Part shown: positions 1 to 6,177 of the stretch, in pieces
Layout of the letters: the number at the start of each line of letters is the position of its first letter
How positions within the stretch are numbered: position 1 is the stretch's first letter
DNA from: an uncultured Lachnospiraceae bacterium
Lineage (GTDB): Bacteria; Bacillota; Clostridia; Lachnospirales; Lachnospiraceae
Length of the DNA: 7,790 nt
Assembly: GCA_947589175.1 (NCBI GenBank)
Contig: CANPZR010000109.1
Span: 1 to 7,790, forward strand
Direction of reading: 5' to 3'
The notes under the pieces: generated by a model
Databases searched by the model: none
What the model saw: the letters and a program-made list of their open reading frames with translations, nothing else
What the model was told of the DNA's origin: nothing
Program-made: the position numbers and the translations under genes

Positions 1-46
1 CCACAGCTCCCAGCGCCCCGCCCAGCGCTACAAACAAAAAGTTCAT
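1..46 (-). CDS. crcB: Fluoride channel CrcB/FluC, N-terminal fragment (runs off the window)
   Basis: Only the first 15 codons are inside the window. They read MNFLFVALGGALGAV, which fits the hydrophobic first helix of CrcB/FluC proteins, where a GGALGAVLRY-like motif follows a short N-terminus. CrcB forms dimeric fluoride-exporting channels in the cytoplasmic membrane and protects against environmental fluoride. The ATG at 46-44 is preceded by AGAGGTGA (58-51) with a 4-base gap, a good ribosome site. The codons are GC-rich (GCG CTG GGC GGG GCG CTG), unlike the AT-rich permease gene just upstream, so it probably belongs to the resident genome background. The identification rests on a very short peptide; another small membrane protein with a glycine-rich first helix remains possible. 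Confidence 0.6.
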   Translation of the reverse strand, partial: MNFLFVALGGALGAV

Positions 47-66
47 TCAATCACCTCTGTTCAAGT

Positions 67-77
67 CTGTAAATACA
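67..77. repeat. 11-bp direct repeat, left copy (CTGTAAATACA)
   Basis: The same 11 bases occur at 5151-5161 in the same orientation. The two copies bracket the low-GC regulator/kinase/transporter cassette. This copy lies in the probable leader of the crcB-like gene. It could be a remnant of an insertion event or a shared protein site; chance cannot be excluded for AT-rich sequence. Confidence 0.4.
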
Positions 78-86
78 TATAAAATC

Positions 87-115
87 AGTGTACCATACTA
101 TTTAATTCACAACAA
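87..115 (-). promoter_or_regulatory. Candidate sigma-A-type promoter for the crcB-like gene
   Basis: On the minus strand TTGTTG (115-110) lies exactly 17 bases upstream of TACACT (92-87), and TACACT is preceded by TGG, giving an extended -10 form (TGnTACACT). Transcription would begin near position 80, leaving a leader of about 34 bases that includes the ribosome site. That leader is too short to hold a fluoride riboswitch. This is a match by eye to consensus elements only. Confidence 0.4.
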
Positions 116-178
116 TCATTTTTTCACTCCCTGCATTCTGATGATGAGCCTCTTTACTTTTCCTTTTAAAAAAGTTGC

Positions 179-2686
179 TTACATTTCACCTTGCTGTAGT
201 AATTCTATTATGCTTTCATTTTTCGTGTTTCTCAAAATCAATACTGCTGATATAATACAAACCATAATAATGATTAGGAACAAAATCATATTATTTGCGA
301 TTGGAAACGAAAATGGCATTCCATACATATTAAAATTTTCAAATATGAAATAGCTTGCCGGTACTCCCAGTATGATTGCGACAACAATAGACAAAATCGC
401 ATAACATAAACTCTCAGAAACAACCATCTTCTTTATCTGATTTCTAGTCATGCCTATGCTTTCTAAAACAGCAAACTCCCTGGAACGATTTTGTATGCTG
501 GCAGACATCATATTCAAATAATTTAAAATTGCGAGCAGCATAACAATTATCCCTATGCTTCCGCCTAACACAGTAATCTGATTCTCTGAATTTTTCATTT
601 CTGAATATCTGTTCAATTTCGAATCCGCCGATAAAGCCGGATTATCCTCTATCAAATTCATTATCGCATCTTCGGTATTTTTAGAAAATGCTTCTTCGTA
701 ATCAATTTTAATCATTTCAATCAATGGCTGTTGCACCAATTTTTCAAAATAATCATCGCTGATAATCAGGTCTGGACTATAGCCGGCAGAATAATAAGCG
801 GGATAATCTGTCAAAGCTCCTATCTCAATCGTTTCTTTCTTACTTGAATTGTCAGCATTTGAAATAAAAAAGCTGACTTTTTTACCGGGTATGCCATTAT
901 CTCCTTCCGTAAACATTTTAGAAGCAAGGGCTATTTCTCCATTATCAAATGCTTTCTGATCAAGAGGAATCTCTAACATTTGATTTAAGCGTTCAAATTC
1001 TAAATCATCAATTCCTACAATTCTACAGCTAAACATATTATTGTTATAATCCGCTTGTTGTTTATACATATTTATGTCTTTATCATAATCGCCGGGAGTA
1101 TATCTGGATTGATATAATTCCTTATAATATTCCCCATACACATCTTCCTGACAGGGCACGGTTGCCGTTACGGATTCCAGAATTTTAACATTTTTTACAC
1201 CATCTGTATTTTTTATATTTTCAATCAAATCATCCGTGACAACCTGCTTTTTGTTATCAGAAAGTAACGTTTGATTTAAAATTCGCAAATCATAATCATA
1301 GGAGTAATTTAATATATTTGTTGCTTTATTTGCCCGGATTACAACATTCATAATCAGAAATAATGACAAGGCCAAACTCAAAGAACACATAACAACCCCA
1401 AATTGTTTTTTGTCACGGAATAAATTTATCCTTACCATTGATCGTATATCGCCTCCATTTCTAATTTTTCTTTTCATTTTTGAAGAAAAATGCCCGCTGT
1501 ATTTTAAGGCTTCAATCGAAGAACAATTCATCGCTGTTTTTGCAGGTTTCTGACTGCTGATTACTGTCGTCGTAAAAGAAAACACAGTCGCTATGATAAA
1601 CACCCACACGGATACAGCTTCTACATCCGTTGGCATAATGGACGGATTAAGGGCATGTAATAACCGTGGTATCACAATCTTTCCTGCTATGGCAGAACAA
1701 ATCAATCCCAGAGGGATTCCAATTACCGTGTTCCACAATACCTGCTTATTTATTATTCTTCTGATTTGAATAGACGTAGTTCCGATTGTTTTAAGCTGTC
1801 CATAATAACGTATATCTTTATTGACAGAAATATACAGCGTATTATAAATAAACAGATAGCCACTCATAAAAACAAGCAATAGTAACACAAAAAGTCCGAT
1901 TATTGTTCGGCAGAAATTTGAAATCGTATCATAATCCGCTATAATAATTTGATTTCCTAATATGTTAATCTGGTTCTGCATTTCAATTATATCACTCTCT
2001 GAATAAAGTGGGTTTGTTAGTGAAATTTTTAGTTCTCCCAACGTCAAGTCTGTTGGCAGAACTCCCGTTGTCTGATAAAATTTTTCTGAAACATATCCTT
2101 TATCTGTTCCCGAATAATCCAAAAACCAGCCACTCAGTATAAACGTTTCTGCCAGATCCAGGTTACCGCTCTTTTCTGCTAAAGTTTGATACATCAAAGG
2201 CAGTTCCATTCCCACGTTAGGATTATGAATCCCCATAGAAGCCAAAGCGCTCTCCGATAGCATAATTTCATTTTCTTTTTGCGGATACTCGCCTTCATAA
2301 TAATCCAGGGCAGGAATTGTCTGTTTTTCCCAGCAAGTATGATCTAACCAAAATAACCTTATCTTATCTAACTCTATATCTTTATATTTAGATAAAATTG
2401 CGCATTTCACGCTAAGTCCCGCATACTTCACATTTTTCATTTCTCTGATTTTGGATACCTGCTCATTCTCAGGTTCCGTTAATTCTATATCATAATCCAT
2501 ACCCTGTATTCTTTGTTGACGGAGCGCTATCGTATTCCAATAACTCAATCCAATAGATATTACTGTACATATTAAAAAAGTGGTCAGAAAGATAGCCATA
2601 ATCGTCAGGATATTTCTTTTTTTATGCGCGAAGTACGTCGTTTTCGCAAGATCGTTTATTGCTTTTTTGTTATTGACCCTGAGCAT
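179..2686 (-). CDS. ABC transporter permease, duplicated FtsX/MacB-like type
   Basis: Membrane subunit of an ABC transporter, partner of the ATPase gene just upstream. Numbered from the ATG at 2686 (835 residues), helix TM1 is at about 25-48, followed by an extracellular domain of about 210 residues, then TM2-TM4 (about 258-285, 316-340, 357-378). A second module repeats this plan: TM5 about 429-451, an extracellular domain of about 250 residues, and TM6-TM8 (about 704-726, 760-782, 798-819). The two modules share a cytoplasmic motif after the second helix, LKTIGTTSIQIRRI near 298 and LESIGMTRNQIKKM near 741, as in FtsX domains. This 4+4 layout differs from BceB permeases, which have ten helices and one extracellular domain. 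MacB/FtsX-type permeases usually work mechanically on periplasmic or outer-face substrates such as peptides or lipids; the substrate here is unknown. The ATG follows the ATPase stop codon by one base and has GGTGAG upstream. A GTG at 2695 would add three residues, but it has a poorly placed ribosome site. No convincing terminator follows. Confidence 0.9.
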   Translation of the reverse strand: MLRVNNKKAINDLAKTTYFAHKKRNILTIMAIFLTTFLICTVISIGLSYWNTIALRQQRIQGMDYDIELTEPENEQVSKIREMKNVKYAGLSVKCAILSKYKDIELDKIRLFWLDHTCWEKQTIPALDYYEGEYPQKENEIMLSESALASMGIHNPNVGMELPLMYQTLAEKSGNLDLAETFILSGWFLDYSGTDKGYVSEKFYQTTGVLPTDLTLGELKISLTNPLYSESDIIEMQNQINILGNQIIIADYDTISNFCRTIIGLFVLLLLVFMSGYLFIYNTLYISVNKDIRYYGQLKTIGTTSIQIRRIINKQVLWNTVIGIPLGLICSAIAGKIVIPRLLHALNPSIMPTDVEAVSVWVFIIATVFSFTTTVISSQKPAKTAMNCSSIEALKYSGHFSSKMKRKIRNGGDIRSMVRINLFRDKKQFGVVMCSLSLALSLFLIMNVVIRANKATNILNYSYDYDLRILNQTLLSDNKKQVVTDDLIENIKNTDGVKNVKILESVTATVPCQEDVYGEYYKELYQSRYTPGDYDKDINMYKQQADYNNNMFSCRIVGIDDLEFERLNQMLEIPLDQKAFDNGEIALASKMFTEGDNGIPGKKVSFFISNADNSSKKETIEIGALTDYPAYYSAGYSPDLIISDDYFEKLVQQPLIEMIKIDYEEAFSKNTEDAIMNLIEDNPALSADSKLNRYSEMKNSENQITVLGGSIGIIVMLLAILNYLNMMSASIQNRSREFAVLESIGMTRNQIKKMVVSESLCYAILSIVVAIILGVPASYFIFENFNMYGMPFSFPIANNMILFLIIIMVCIISAVLILRNTKNESIIELLQQGEM

Positions 2687-2687
2687 C

Positions 2688-3362
2688 TTACTCACCGCCT
2701 TTCACAATTTTTCCATCTTCCAGACGGATAATCCGGTCCGCCATTTGAGAAATTTCATCATTGTGTGTTATCATTACAACTGTTTGCGCCAGTTTCTGGC
2801 TGGATATTTTCATTAAACCCAAAACGCTTTGACTTGTCCGGCTGTCAAGATTTCCGGTCGGTTCATCCGCAAGAATAATGGCCGGTTTAGTTGCTAACGC
2901 TCTTGCCAACGCTACTCTTTGCTGCTGTCCGCCGGATAATTGATCAGGCATGAAATACTTCTTGCTCTCTAACTTTAATAATTGAAGTATTTCTTCGATA
3001 TAACCTTCGTCCGGCTTAACGCCGTCCAGTTTAATCGGAAGCACAATGTTTTCATACACATTCATAAGTGGAAGAAGATTATAGTTCTGAAAAACAAATC
3101 CAATTTTTCTTCTTCTGTAAATCGTTAATTCGTCACGGGACAATTTGGAAATATCTTTCCCATCAATCAACACTTCGCCGGAAGTGGGATAATCCAAACC
3201 TCCAAGCATATGTAATAATGTGGATTTTCCACTCCCTGACGTCCCCACAATCGCAAGAAATTCACCCTCCTTAATATCCAGGTCTATACCGTCCAATGCC
3301 TTTACTGTGTTTTCTCCCATCTGATAATATTTTTTGAGATTTCTAACTGATAAAATATCCAT
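2688..3362 (-). CDS. ABC transporter ATP-binding protein (MacB/LolD-like family)
   Basis: Cytoplasmic ATPase that should pair with the FtsX-like permease downstream. All nucleotide-binding motifs are intact in 224 residues: Walker A GTSGSGKST (40-48), Q-loop Gln92 in FVFQNYNLLP, signature LSGGQ (142-146), Walker B IILADE ending in catalytic Glu167, D-loop GNLD (170-173), and switch His200 in MITHND. The sequence FQNYNLLPLMNVYENI and the DEPTGNLDS stretch are typical of the MacB/LolD/BceA group of ATPases that serve FtsX-type permeases. The start at 3362 has a strong ribosome site, AGGGAGGAT, four to six bases upstream. The gene ends one base before the favoured permease start, so the two are surely co-translated. 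A 121-bp gap with regulatory sequence separates it from the kinase gene. Confidence 0.95.
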   Translation of the reverse strand: MDILSVRNLKKYYQMGENTVKALDGIDLDIKEGEFLAIVGTSGSGKSTLLHMLGGLDYPTSGEVLIDGKDISKLSRDELTIYRRRKIGFVFQNYNLLPLMNVYENIVLPIKLDGVKPDEGYIEEILQLLKLESKKYFMPDQLSGGQQQRVALARALATKPAIILADEPTGNLDSRTSQSVLGLMKISSQKLAQTVVMITHNDEISQMADRIIRLEDGKIVKGGE

Positions 3363-3393
3363 TTTTATCCTCCCTCTTTCTTAATTTGTCTTG

Positions 3394-3399
3394 ATAATA
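3394..3399 (-). promoter_or_regulatory. Candidate -10 element of a transporter-gene promoter
   Basis: TATTAT on the minus strand matches the -10 consensus at five of six bases. The expected -35 position (about 17 bases upstream) has no recognisable hexamer and instead falls in one arm of the inverted repeat at 3407-3468. A weak -35 overlapped by a repeat is the usual layout of an activator-dependent promoter. Transcription would start near 3387, giving a leader of about 25 bases with the ATPase ribosome site. Confidence 0.4.
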
Positions 3400-3406
3400 A
3401 CAAAGA

Positions 3407-3468
3407 CTTCTTTCTCAAATCTTTCTAAAAAGTGACACTTCTGACATAATGAAAGATTGAGAAAAAAG
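3407..3468. promoter_or_regulatory. Long imperfect inverted repeat, probable operator upstream of the ABC genes
   Basis: The arm CTTCTTTCTCAAATCTTTC (3407-3425) is matched by the reverse-complementary arm GAAAGATTGAGAAAAAAG (3451-3468), with one extra base and one mismatch. The 25-bp centre holds the palindrome AAGTG-A-CACTT (3430-3440). The promoter-proximal arm itself contains TCTTTC twice with an 11-bp period (3409-3414 and 3420-3425), a spacing typical of OmpR/PhoB-family binding sites. It sits where the -35 region of the transporter promoter would be. The most likely reader is the response regulator encoded upstream. In RNA it could also fold as a long stem, but no T-tract follows, so a terminator is unlikely. 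Confidence 0.5.
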
Positions 3469-3483
3469 CCTTGATTCGTTTGA

Positions 3484-4401
3484 TTAGAAATCTTCGCGTG
3501 AAAAGAAAACCTCGACCGTTGTTCCTCTATTCAGTGTGGATTTTACTCTTATATATCCCTGTTGTTTTCTTACTACTTCTCTGGCTAAGTATAATCCGAT
3601 TCCAAATCCCTGTTTGCCTGTTACATTTGATCCCCTGTAAAATCTCTGAAATATTTTTCCCTGTTCTTCTTCCGGAATACCAATGCCATGATCGACAATC
3701 CGAACGCAGACAAAGGATTCATATAAAATAGATTGAACTGCTACAGACACACCGTTAGGAGAGTATTTTATCGCGTTTTCAAGAATATTTGTAAAAACCT
3801 CCTCTGTCCATTTTGCATCAGCATATACTTTGCAGGCAGGGTACTCTGAAGTCAGCCAAATCCCCTTTTTCATTGCATCCATCTCTACAGACTGGCAGCT
3901 CCTTTTGATTATTGTATCTAAGTCAGTTATTTCAGGCGACACGGCGATAATCTCTTGCTCAGCATAAGAAGATTTAAGTAATTCTTTCATGAAAAAATTT
4001 AATTTCCCTGCGTTATTTTCTATTTTATCCGCTAATCGGGTCAATTCTGCATCGTTTATCCGTTCTTTGAGCAGACCTGTATATAAAATAATATTCGCAA
4101 GAGGCGTTCTGATCTGATGATTGATATTCGTAATCAAAGATTTGATACTATCCCTTTCTCCCTCAGCAATTTCCTTTTGCATATGAGATATTTCCATAAT
4201 CCGATTGAGACGTTCAGAAATTGCAGAATCCAGCGATTCATCATAAGAAAGTTCCGGCTGTTTTCCGCCCAATATCTCATCTGTTTTATCAAGAAAATTC
4301 TGATATTGAGTCAGCAATTTGTTTCTATACCAACGGATTATCACATATAAAAGTACAATATTTAATGCGATAATAAAAATTAAAATAACATATCTATTCA
4401 T
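3484..4401 (-). CDS. Sensor histidine kinase with a single membrane helix
   Basis: Membrane-anchored sensor kinase of a two-component system, 305 residues. One N-terminal hydrophobic helix covers about residues 4-23; the protein then continues as cytoplasm, with no second helix and essentially no extracellular domain. A linker, probably coiled coil, at about 60-90 leads to the HisKA dimerisation domain with phospho-acceptor His95 in NHQIRTPLANI. The ATPase domain shows the N-box NILENAIKYSP (205-215), the G1 box DHGIGIP (237-243), the F-box FQRFYRG (251-257) and the G2 box GFGIGLYLA (265-273), all intact. The ATG follows directly on the TAG stop of the response regulator gene, so the pair is translationally coupled; GGGAG inside the regulator's last codons serves as ribosome site. 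Family knowledge: short kinases lacking a sensor domain beside FtsX-type ABC transporters often rely on the transporter for input. That link is an inference here. They are not BceS-like in detail, since BceS kinases have two membrane helices. Confidence 0.93.
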   Translation of the reverse strand: MNRYVILIFIIALNIVLLYVIIRWYRNKLLTQYQNFLDKTDEILGGKQPELSYDESLDSAISERLNRIMEISHMQKEIAEGERDSIKSLITNINHQIRTPLANIILYTGLLKERINDAELTRLADKIENNAGKLNFFMKELLKSSYAEQEIIAVSPEITDLDTIIKRSCQSVEMDAMKKGIWLTSEYPACKVYADAKWTEEVFTNILENAIKYSPNGVSVAVQSILYESFVCVRIVDHGIGIPEEEQGKIFQRFYRGSNVTGKQGFGIGLYLAREVVRKQQGYIRVKSTLNRGTTVEVFFSREDF

Positions 4402-5082
4402 CTATAAATTCTCCCACATATAACCCTTTCCATATACGGTCTTAATATATTGGGGATTGGAAGAATCATCTTCCAATTTATTTCTTAGCCGTCTGATAGC
4501 AACGGACAGGGCATTATCTTCCACATACTCTGTTCCTTCCGGCCATACCCATTCCAGCAAGCGCTCTCTAGTTATAATGATATTGGGATTGGATATTAAC
4601 AGGTATAGGATTCGCTGCTCTGTTTTGCTTAATTCAATCGGTACACTGTTTTTGTAAAATTGCATTTTTTCAAAACAAAACCAAAAAACAGAATCCTTAT
4701 ATTCCAGCTCACTACTTGCAGGGTTTCTTCTGAACAAGGCTCTGATTCTGGCACGGAGAACCATTAAACTAAAAGGTTTTGTAATATAATCATCCGCTCC
4801 GCTTTCAAGCCCTTTTACAATATCCAATTCCATATCCTTTACAGTAAGAAGAACAATCGGAATTAATACTTTTTGCTTAATTTCACGACAAAATTCTAAA
4901 CCATTGCCATCAGGAAGATTGATGTCAAAAATCATTAAATCAAATTTTTGTTTCGAAATAATTGCTCTTGCCTCCGCAATCGTAGAGCATATTACAAAAT
5001 TTAATTCTTCAGTTCGCAAAGATAATTCTATTCCTTCAGCTAAATCAACATCATCTTCTAATATCAAAACTGTTTTTTTCAT
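4402..5082 (-). CDS. OmpR/PhoB-family response regulator
   Basis: Cytoplasmic transcription factor that should be phosphorylated by the kinase encoded immediately downstream. Numbered from the ATG at 5082 (226 residues), the receiver domain (about 3-115) has the acidic pair Asp10/Asp11, phospho-acceptor Asp53 in IFDINLPDG, Thr80 and Lys102 (in YITKPF). The OmpR-type winged helix covers about 126-226, with the recognition-helix region NALSVAIRRLRNKL followed by the wing sequence TVYGKGYMW. An in-frame ATG at 5094 would add MEIE, but it has no usable ribosome site, whereas the ATG at 5082 has GGAG six bases upstream and gives the usual beginning MKKTVLILEDD. Likely targets are the inverted repeat before the ABC genes and perhaps its own promoter region. 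Its AT-rich composition contrasts with the upstream ybaK-like gene. Confidence 0.95.
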   Translation of the reverse strand: MKKTVLILEDDVDLAEGIELSLRTEELNFVICSTIAEARAIISKQKFDLMIFDINLPDGNGLEFCREIKQKVLIPIVLLTVKDMELDIVKGLESGADDYITKPFSLMVLRARIRALFRRNPASSELEYKDSVFWFCFEKMQFYKNSVPIELSKTEQRILYLLISNPNIIITRERLLEWVWPEGTEYVEDNALSVAIRRLRNKLEDDSSNPQYIKTVYGKGYMWENL

Positions 5083-5095
5083 TTCAATCTCCATT

Positions 5096-5120
5096 CCGGA
5101 GCGAATAGTATTCGCTCTGG
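5096..5120. promoter_or_regulatory. Palindrome abutting the response regulator ribosome site
   Basis: GAGCGAATA-G-TATTCGCTC (5099-5117) is a perfect 9-bp-arm palindrome around one base; arms extend by CC/GG with one mismatch to cover 5096-5120. It ends three bases before the GGAG ribosome site of the regulator. It could be a DNA operator (it also contains a weak -10-like TACTAT on the minus strand) or a stem in the leader RNA that influences translation. No T-tract follows on either strand, so it is not a typical terminator. Confidence 0.5.
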
Positions 5121-5139
5121 CGTTTTACGCGACGGGGCG

Positions 5140-5165
5140 ATAAAGAAAAACTGTAAATACAGTTT
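5140..5165 (-). terminator. Probable weak intrinsic terminator of the ATPase-Nudix-ybaK operon
   Basis: On the minus strand AAACTGTA-TT-TACAGTTT (5165-5148) forms an 8-bp stem and is followed directly by TTCTTTAT, so the stem runs into a T-rich tract of the intrinsic-terminator type. The stem is AT-rich, with only two GC pairs, so termination may be partial and some read-through into the regulator gene is possible. As DNA it is also a symmetrical TGTA-N2-TACA site and could be a repressor or activator operator. Confidence 0.45.
5151..5161. repeat. 11-bp direct repeat, right copy (CTGTAAATACA)
   Basis: Identical in sequence and orientation to positions 67-77. Here it forms most of the terminator-like hairpin. 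Together the copies flank the low-GC two-component/ABC cassette. Confidence 0.4.
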
Positions 5166-5177
5166 GCGAACGCTTCA

Positions 5178-5194
5178 AAGAACTGAAAGTTCTT
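5178..5194. repeat. Short inverted repeat just after the ybaK-like stop codon
   Basis: AAGAACT-GAA-AGTTCTT has 7-bp perfect arms and a three-base loop, starting one base beyond the stop codon of the ybaK-like gene. On the transcript it would be a small 3' hairpin. It lacks its own T-tract, so it may protect the message end or act together with the hairpin at 5165-5148. Confidence 0.4.
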
Positions 5195-5195
5195 C

Positions 5196-5666
5196 TCACA
5201 CACTAATATATCCGGACTCCACCCGGACGAGCTTCTGCAGCCCCTTCAGCGTTGTTTCCACCTGGCAGCCGATTTTCCCGGCGCTGAAAAAAATGGTGTC
5301 AAAATCCTCCGCGGATTTATCAATCACCGTCTTGAACTGCTTTTTCATCCCGATCGGCGAGCAGCCTCCGTGAATATAGCCGGTGAGCGGCAGAAGCTCC
5401 TTGGATTTCAGCATCTCAATGCTCTTTTCATGCACGGCCTTCGCCGCTTTTTTCAGATCCAGCTCACGCTCCACCGGCACCATAAATACATAGTGCTCGC
5501 CGCTTTTCGCCGTCGTCACCAGCGTCTTGAACACCCGGTCCGGATCCTGCCCCAGGACCTTCGCCACCTCCACGCCGCTGATTGCCTCGGTGCCCCCGTA
5601 AAAATGCGGCGTATAGGATATCTTTTTCTGCTCCAGCAGCCGCATTACATTTGTCTTTTCCGTCAT
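5196..5666 (-). CDS. ybaK: Cys-tRNA(Pro)/Cys-tRNA(Cys) deacylase, YbaK/EbsC family
   Basis: Free-standing editing enzyme related to the insertion domain of bacterial prolyl-tRNA synthetase. The family hydrolyses cysteine mischarged onto tRNA(Pro), preventing Pro-to-Cys errors. From the ATG at 5666 the protein has 156 residues, close to E. coli YbaK (159). The essential lysine of the family appears as Lys47 in DRVFKTLVT; further conserved stretches are GYIHGGCSPIGMKK (96-109) and FFSAGKIGCQVE (126-137). This start has a textbook ribosome site, AGGAGG at 5680-5675, eight bases upstream. A longer reading from an ATG at 5711 would overlap the Nudix gene and add 15 residues without a good ribosome site, so it is rejected. 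The gene lies 28 bp after the Nudix stop, probably in the same operon, and is strongly GC-rich. No promoter of its own is seen. Confidence 0.93.
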   Translation of the reverse strand: MTEKTNVMRLLEQKKISYTPHFYGGTEAISGVEVAKVLGQDPDRVFKTLVTTAKSGEHYVFMVPVERELDLKKAAKAVHEKSIEMLKSKELLPLTGYIHGGCSPIGMKKQFKTVIDKSAEDFDTIFFSAGKIGCQVETTLKGLQKLVRVESGYISV

Positions 5667-5674
5667 TGTGATTT

Positions 5675-5680
5675 CCTCCT
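5675..5680 (-). promoter_or_regulatory. Ribosome site that fixes the ybaK-like start
   Basis: AGGAGG, a perfect Shine-Dalgarno core, lies eight bases before the ATG at 5666. It lies between the Nudix stop codon and that ATG, which decides against the upstream overlapping ATG at 5711. Confidence 0.8.
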
Positions 5681-5694
5681 TGCTACCTATATTC

Positions 5695-6165
5695 TCATAA
5701 ACATTCGCCATTTAAGACCGCCTCTGTCAGTTCTTCTCCCATATACCGCAGCTTTAACGAAAAAAAGGGCGCGTCCTGCTCCAGCAGCCGGAAAAAAATC
5801 TTGTCCCCCTCCCAGATGGGAAGCTCATAAACGCGGGCCTTGTCCACCCACTCCAGATTTCCCTCATCACAGCTGCCGACCTCGCCCTCAAAGCGGTCCG
5901 CGGTATATAAAAACATGTACTCGGTCTGCCATCTGTCGGAAATAAATGTTATGATTCCCCGAAGGCGGTAATTCAAAAGCATAAGACCCGTCTCCTCGGA
6001 AACCTCGCGGAGCAGACATTCCTCCGGGGATTCGTCCTCCTCAAAATGCCCGCCGATTCCTACCCATTTGTCCTTGTTGATATCCTTTTCCTTTTTTACC
6101 CTGTGCATCATAAGGTATTGATTTTCTTTTTCAATGTAACACAGGGTTGTCATGTTGCTTTTCAT
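5695..6165 (-). CDS. Nudix hydrolase, MutT/8-oxo-dGTP diphosphatase-like
   Basis: Cytoplasmic pyrophosphohydrolase of 156 residues. The Nudix box GX5EX7REUXEEXGU is complete at residues 39-61: Gly39, Glu45, Arg53-Glu54, Glu57-Glu58, Gly60, Leu61. The preceding WVGIGGHFEEDES and the N-terminal LCYIEKENQYLMMHRVKK resemble Firmicute MutT/MTH1-like proteins that clean oxidised purine nucleotides such as 8-oxo-dGTP from the nucleotide pool. Nudix substrates are hard to predict, so the exact substrate is uncertain. The chosen ATG (6165) has AAGGTGA about eight bases upstream; that ribosome site overlaps the TAA stop of the ATPase gene, so translation is probably coupled. A second in-frame ATG at 6153 is less well placed. 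The 12-bp gap before it and the 28-bp gap after it argue for an operon with the ATPase and ybaK-like genes. Confidence 0.93.
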   Translation of the reverse strand: MKSNMTTLCYIEKENQYLMMHRVKKEKDINKDKWVGIGGHFEEDESPEECLLREVSEETGLMLLNYRLRGIITFISDRWQTEYMFLYTADRFEGEVGSCDEGNLEWVDKARVYELPIWEGDKIFFRLLEQDAPFFSLKLRYMGEELTEAVLNGECL

Positions 6166-6177
6166 TCTTCGTTCACC

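Noticed and set aside
47..178. Fluoride riboswitch upstream of the crcB-like gene
   Set aside because: The minus-strand leader lacks a recognisable GGCGATGG-like 5' element and the paired downstream segment of the crcB RNA motif, and the likely promoter leaves only about 34 bases of leader. The TGATGATGAGCCTC word at 138-151 is on the wrong strand.
141..178. Intrinsic terminator after the permease gene
   Set aside because: Only a tiny AT-only symmetry (CTTTT-TT-AAAAG) is present; there is no GC-containing stem followed by a T-tract.
179..3362. Naming the transporter BceAB
   Set aside because: The permease has two four-helix FtsX modules, each with its own extracellular domain, rather than the ten-helix, single-domain BceB plan; the ATPase alone does not decide the family.
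3363..3483. A small gene or a terminator in the kinase-ATPase gap
   Set aside because: No reading frame with a ribosome site fits, and the long stem is not followed by a T-tract; a regulatory site is the better explanation.
5151..5162. LexA/SOS or CopY/BlaI-type box at CTGTAAATACAG
   Set aside because: Spacing is CTG-N6-CAG, not the CTG-N10-CAG of enterobacterial LexA, and the TGTA-N2-TACA order is the reverse of the TACA-N2-TGTA cop/bla box. It is better explained as a hairpin with a T-tract.
5370..5945. Plus-strand reading frame of 191 codons
   Set aside because: It lies antisense to the well-supported ybaK-like and Nudix genes, has no ribosome site, and its translation is Arg/Pro/His-rich with no family signature.
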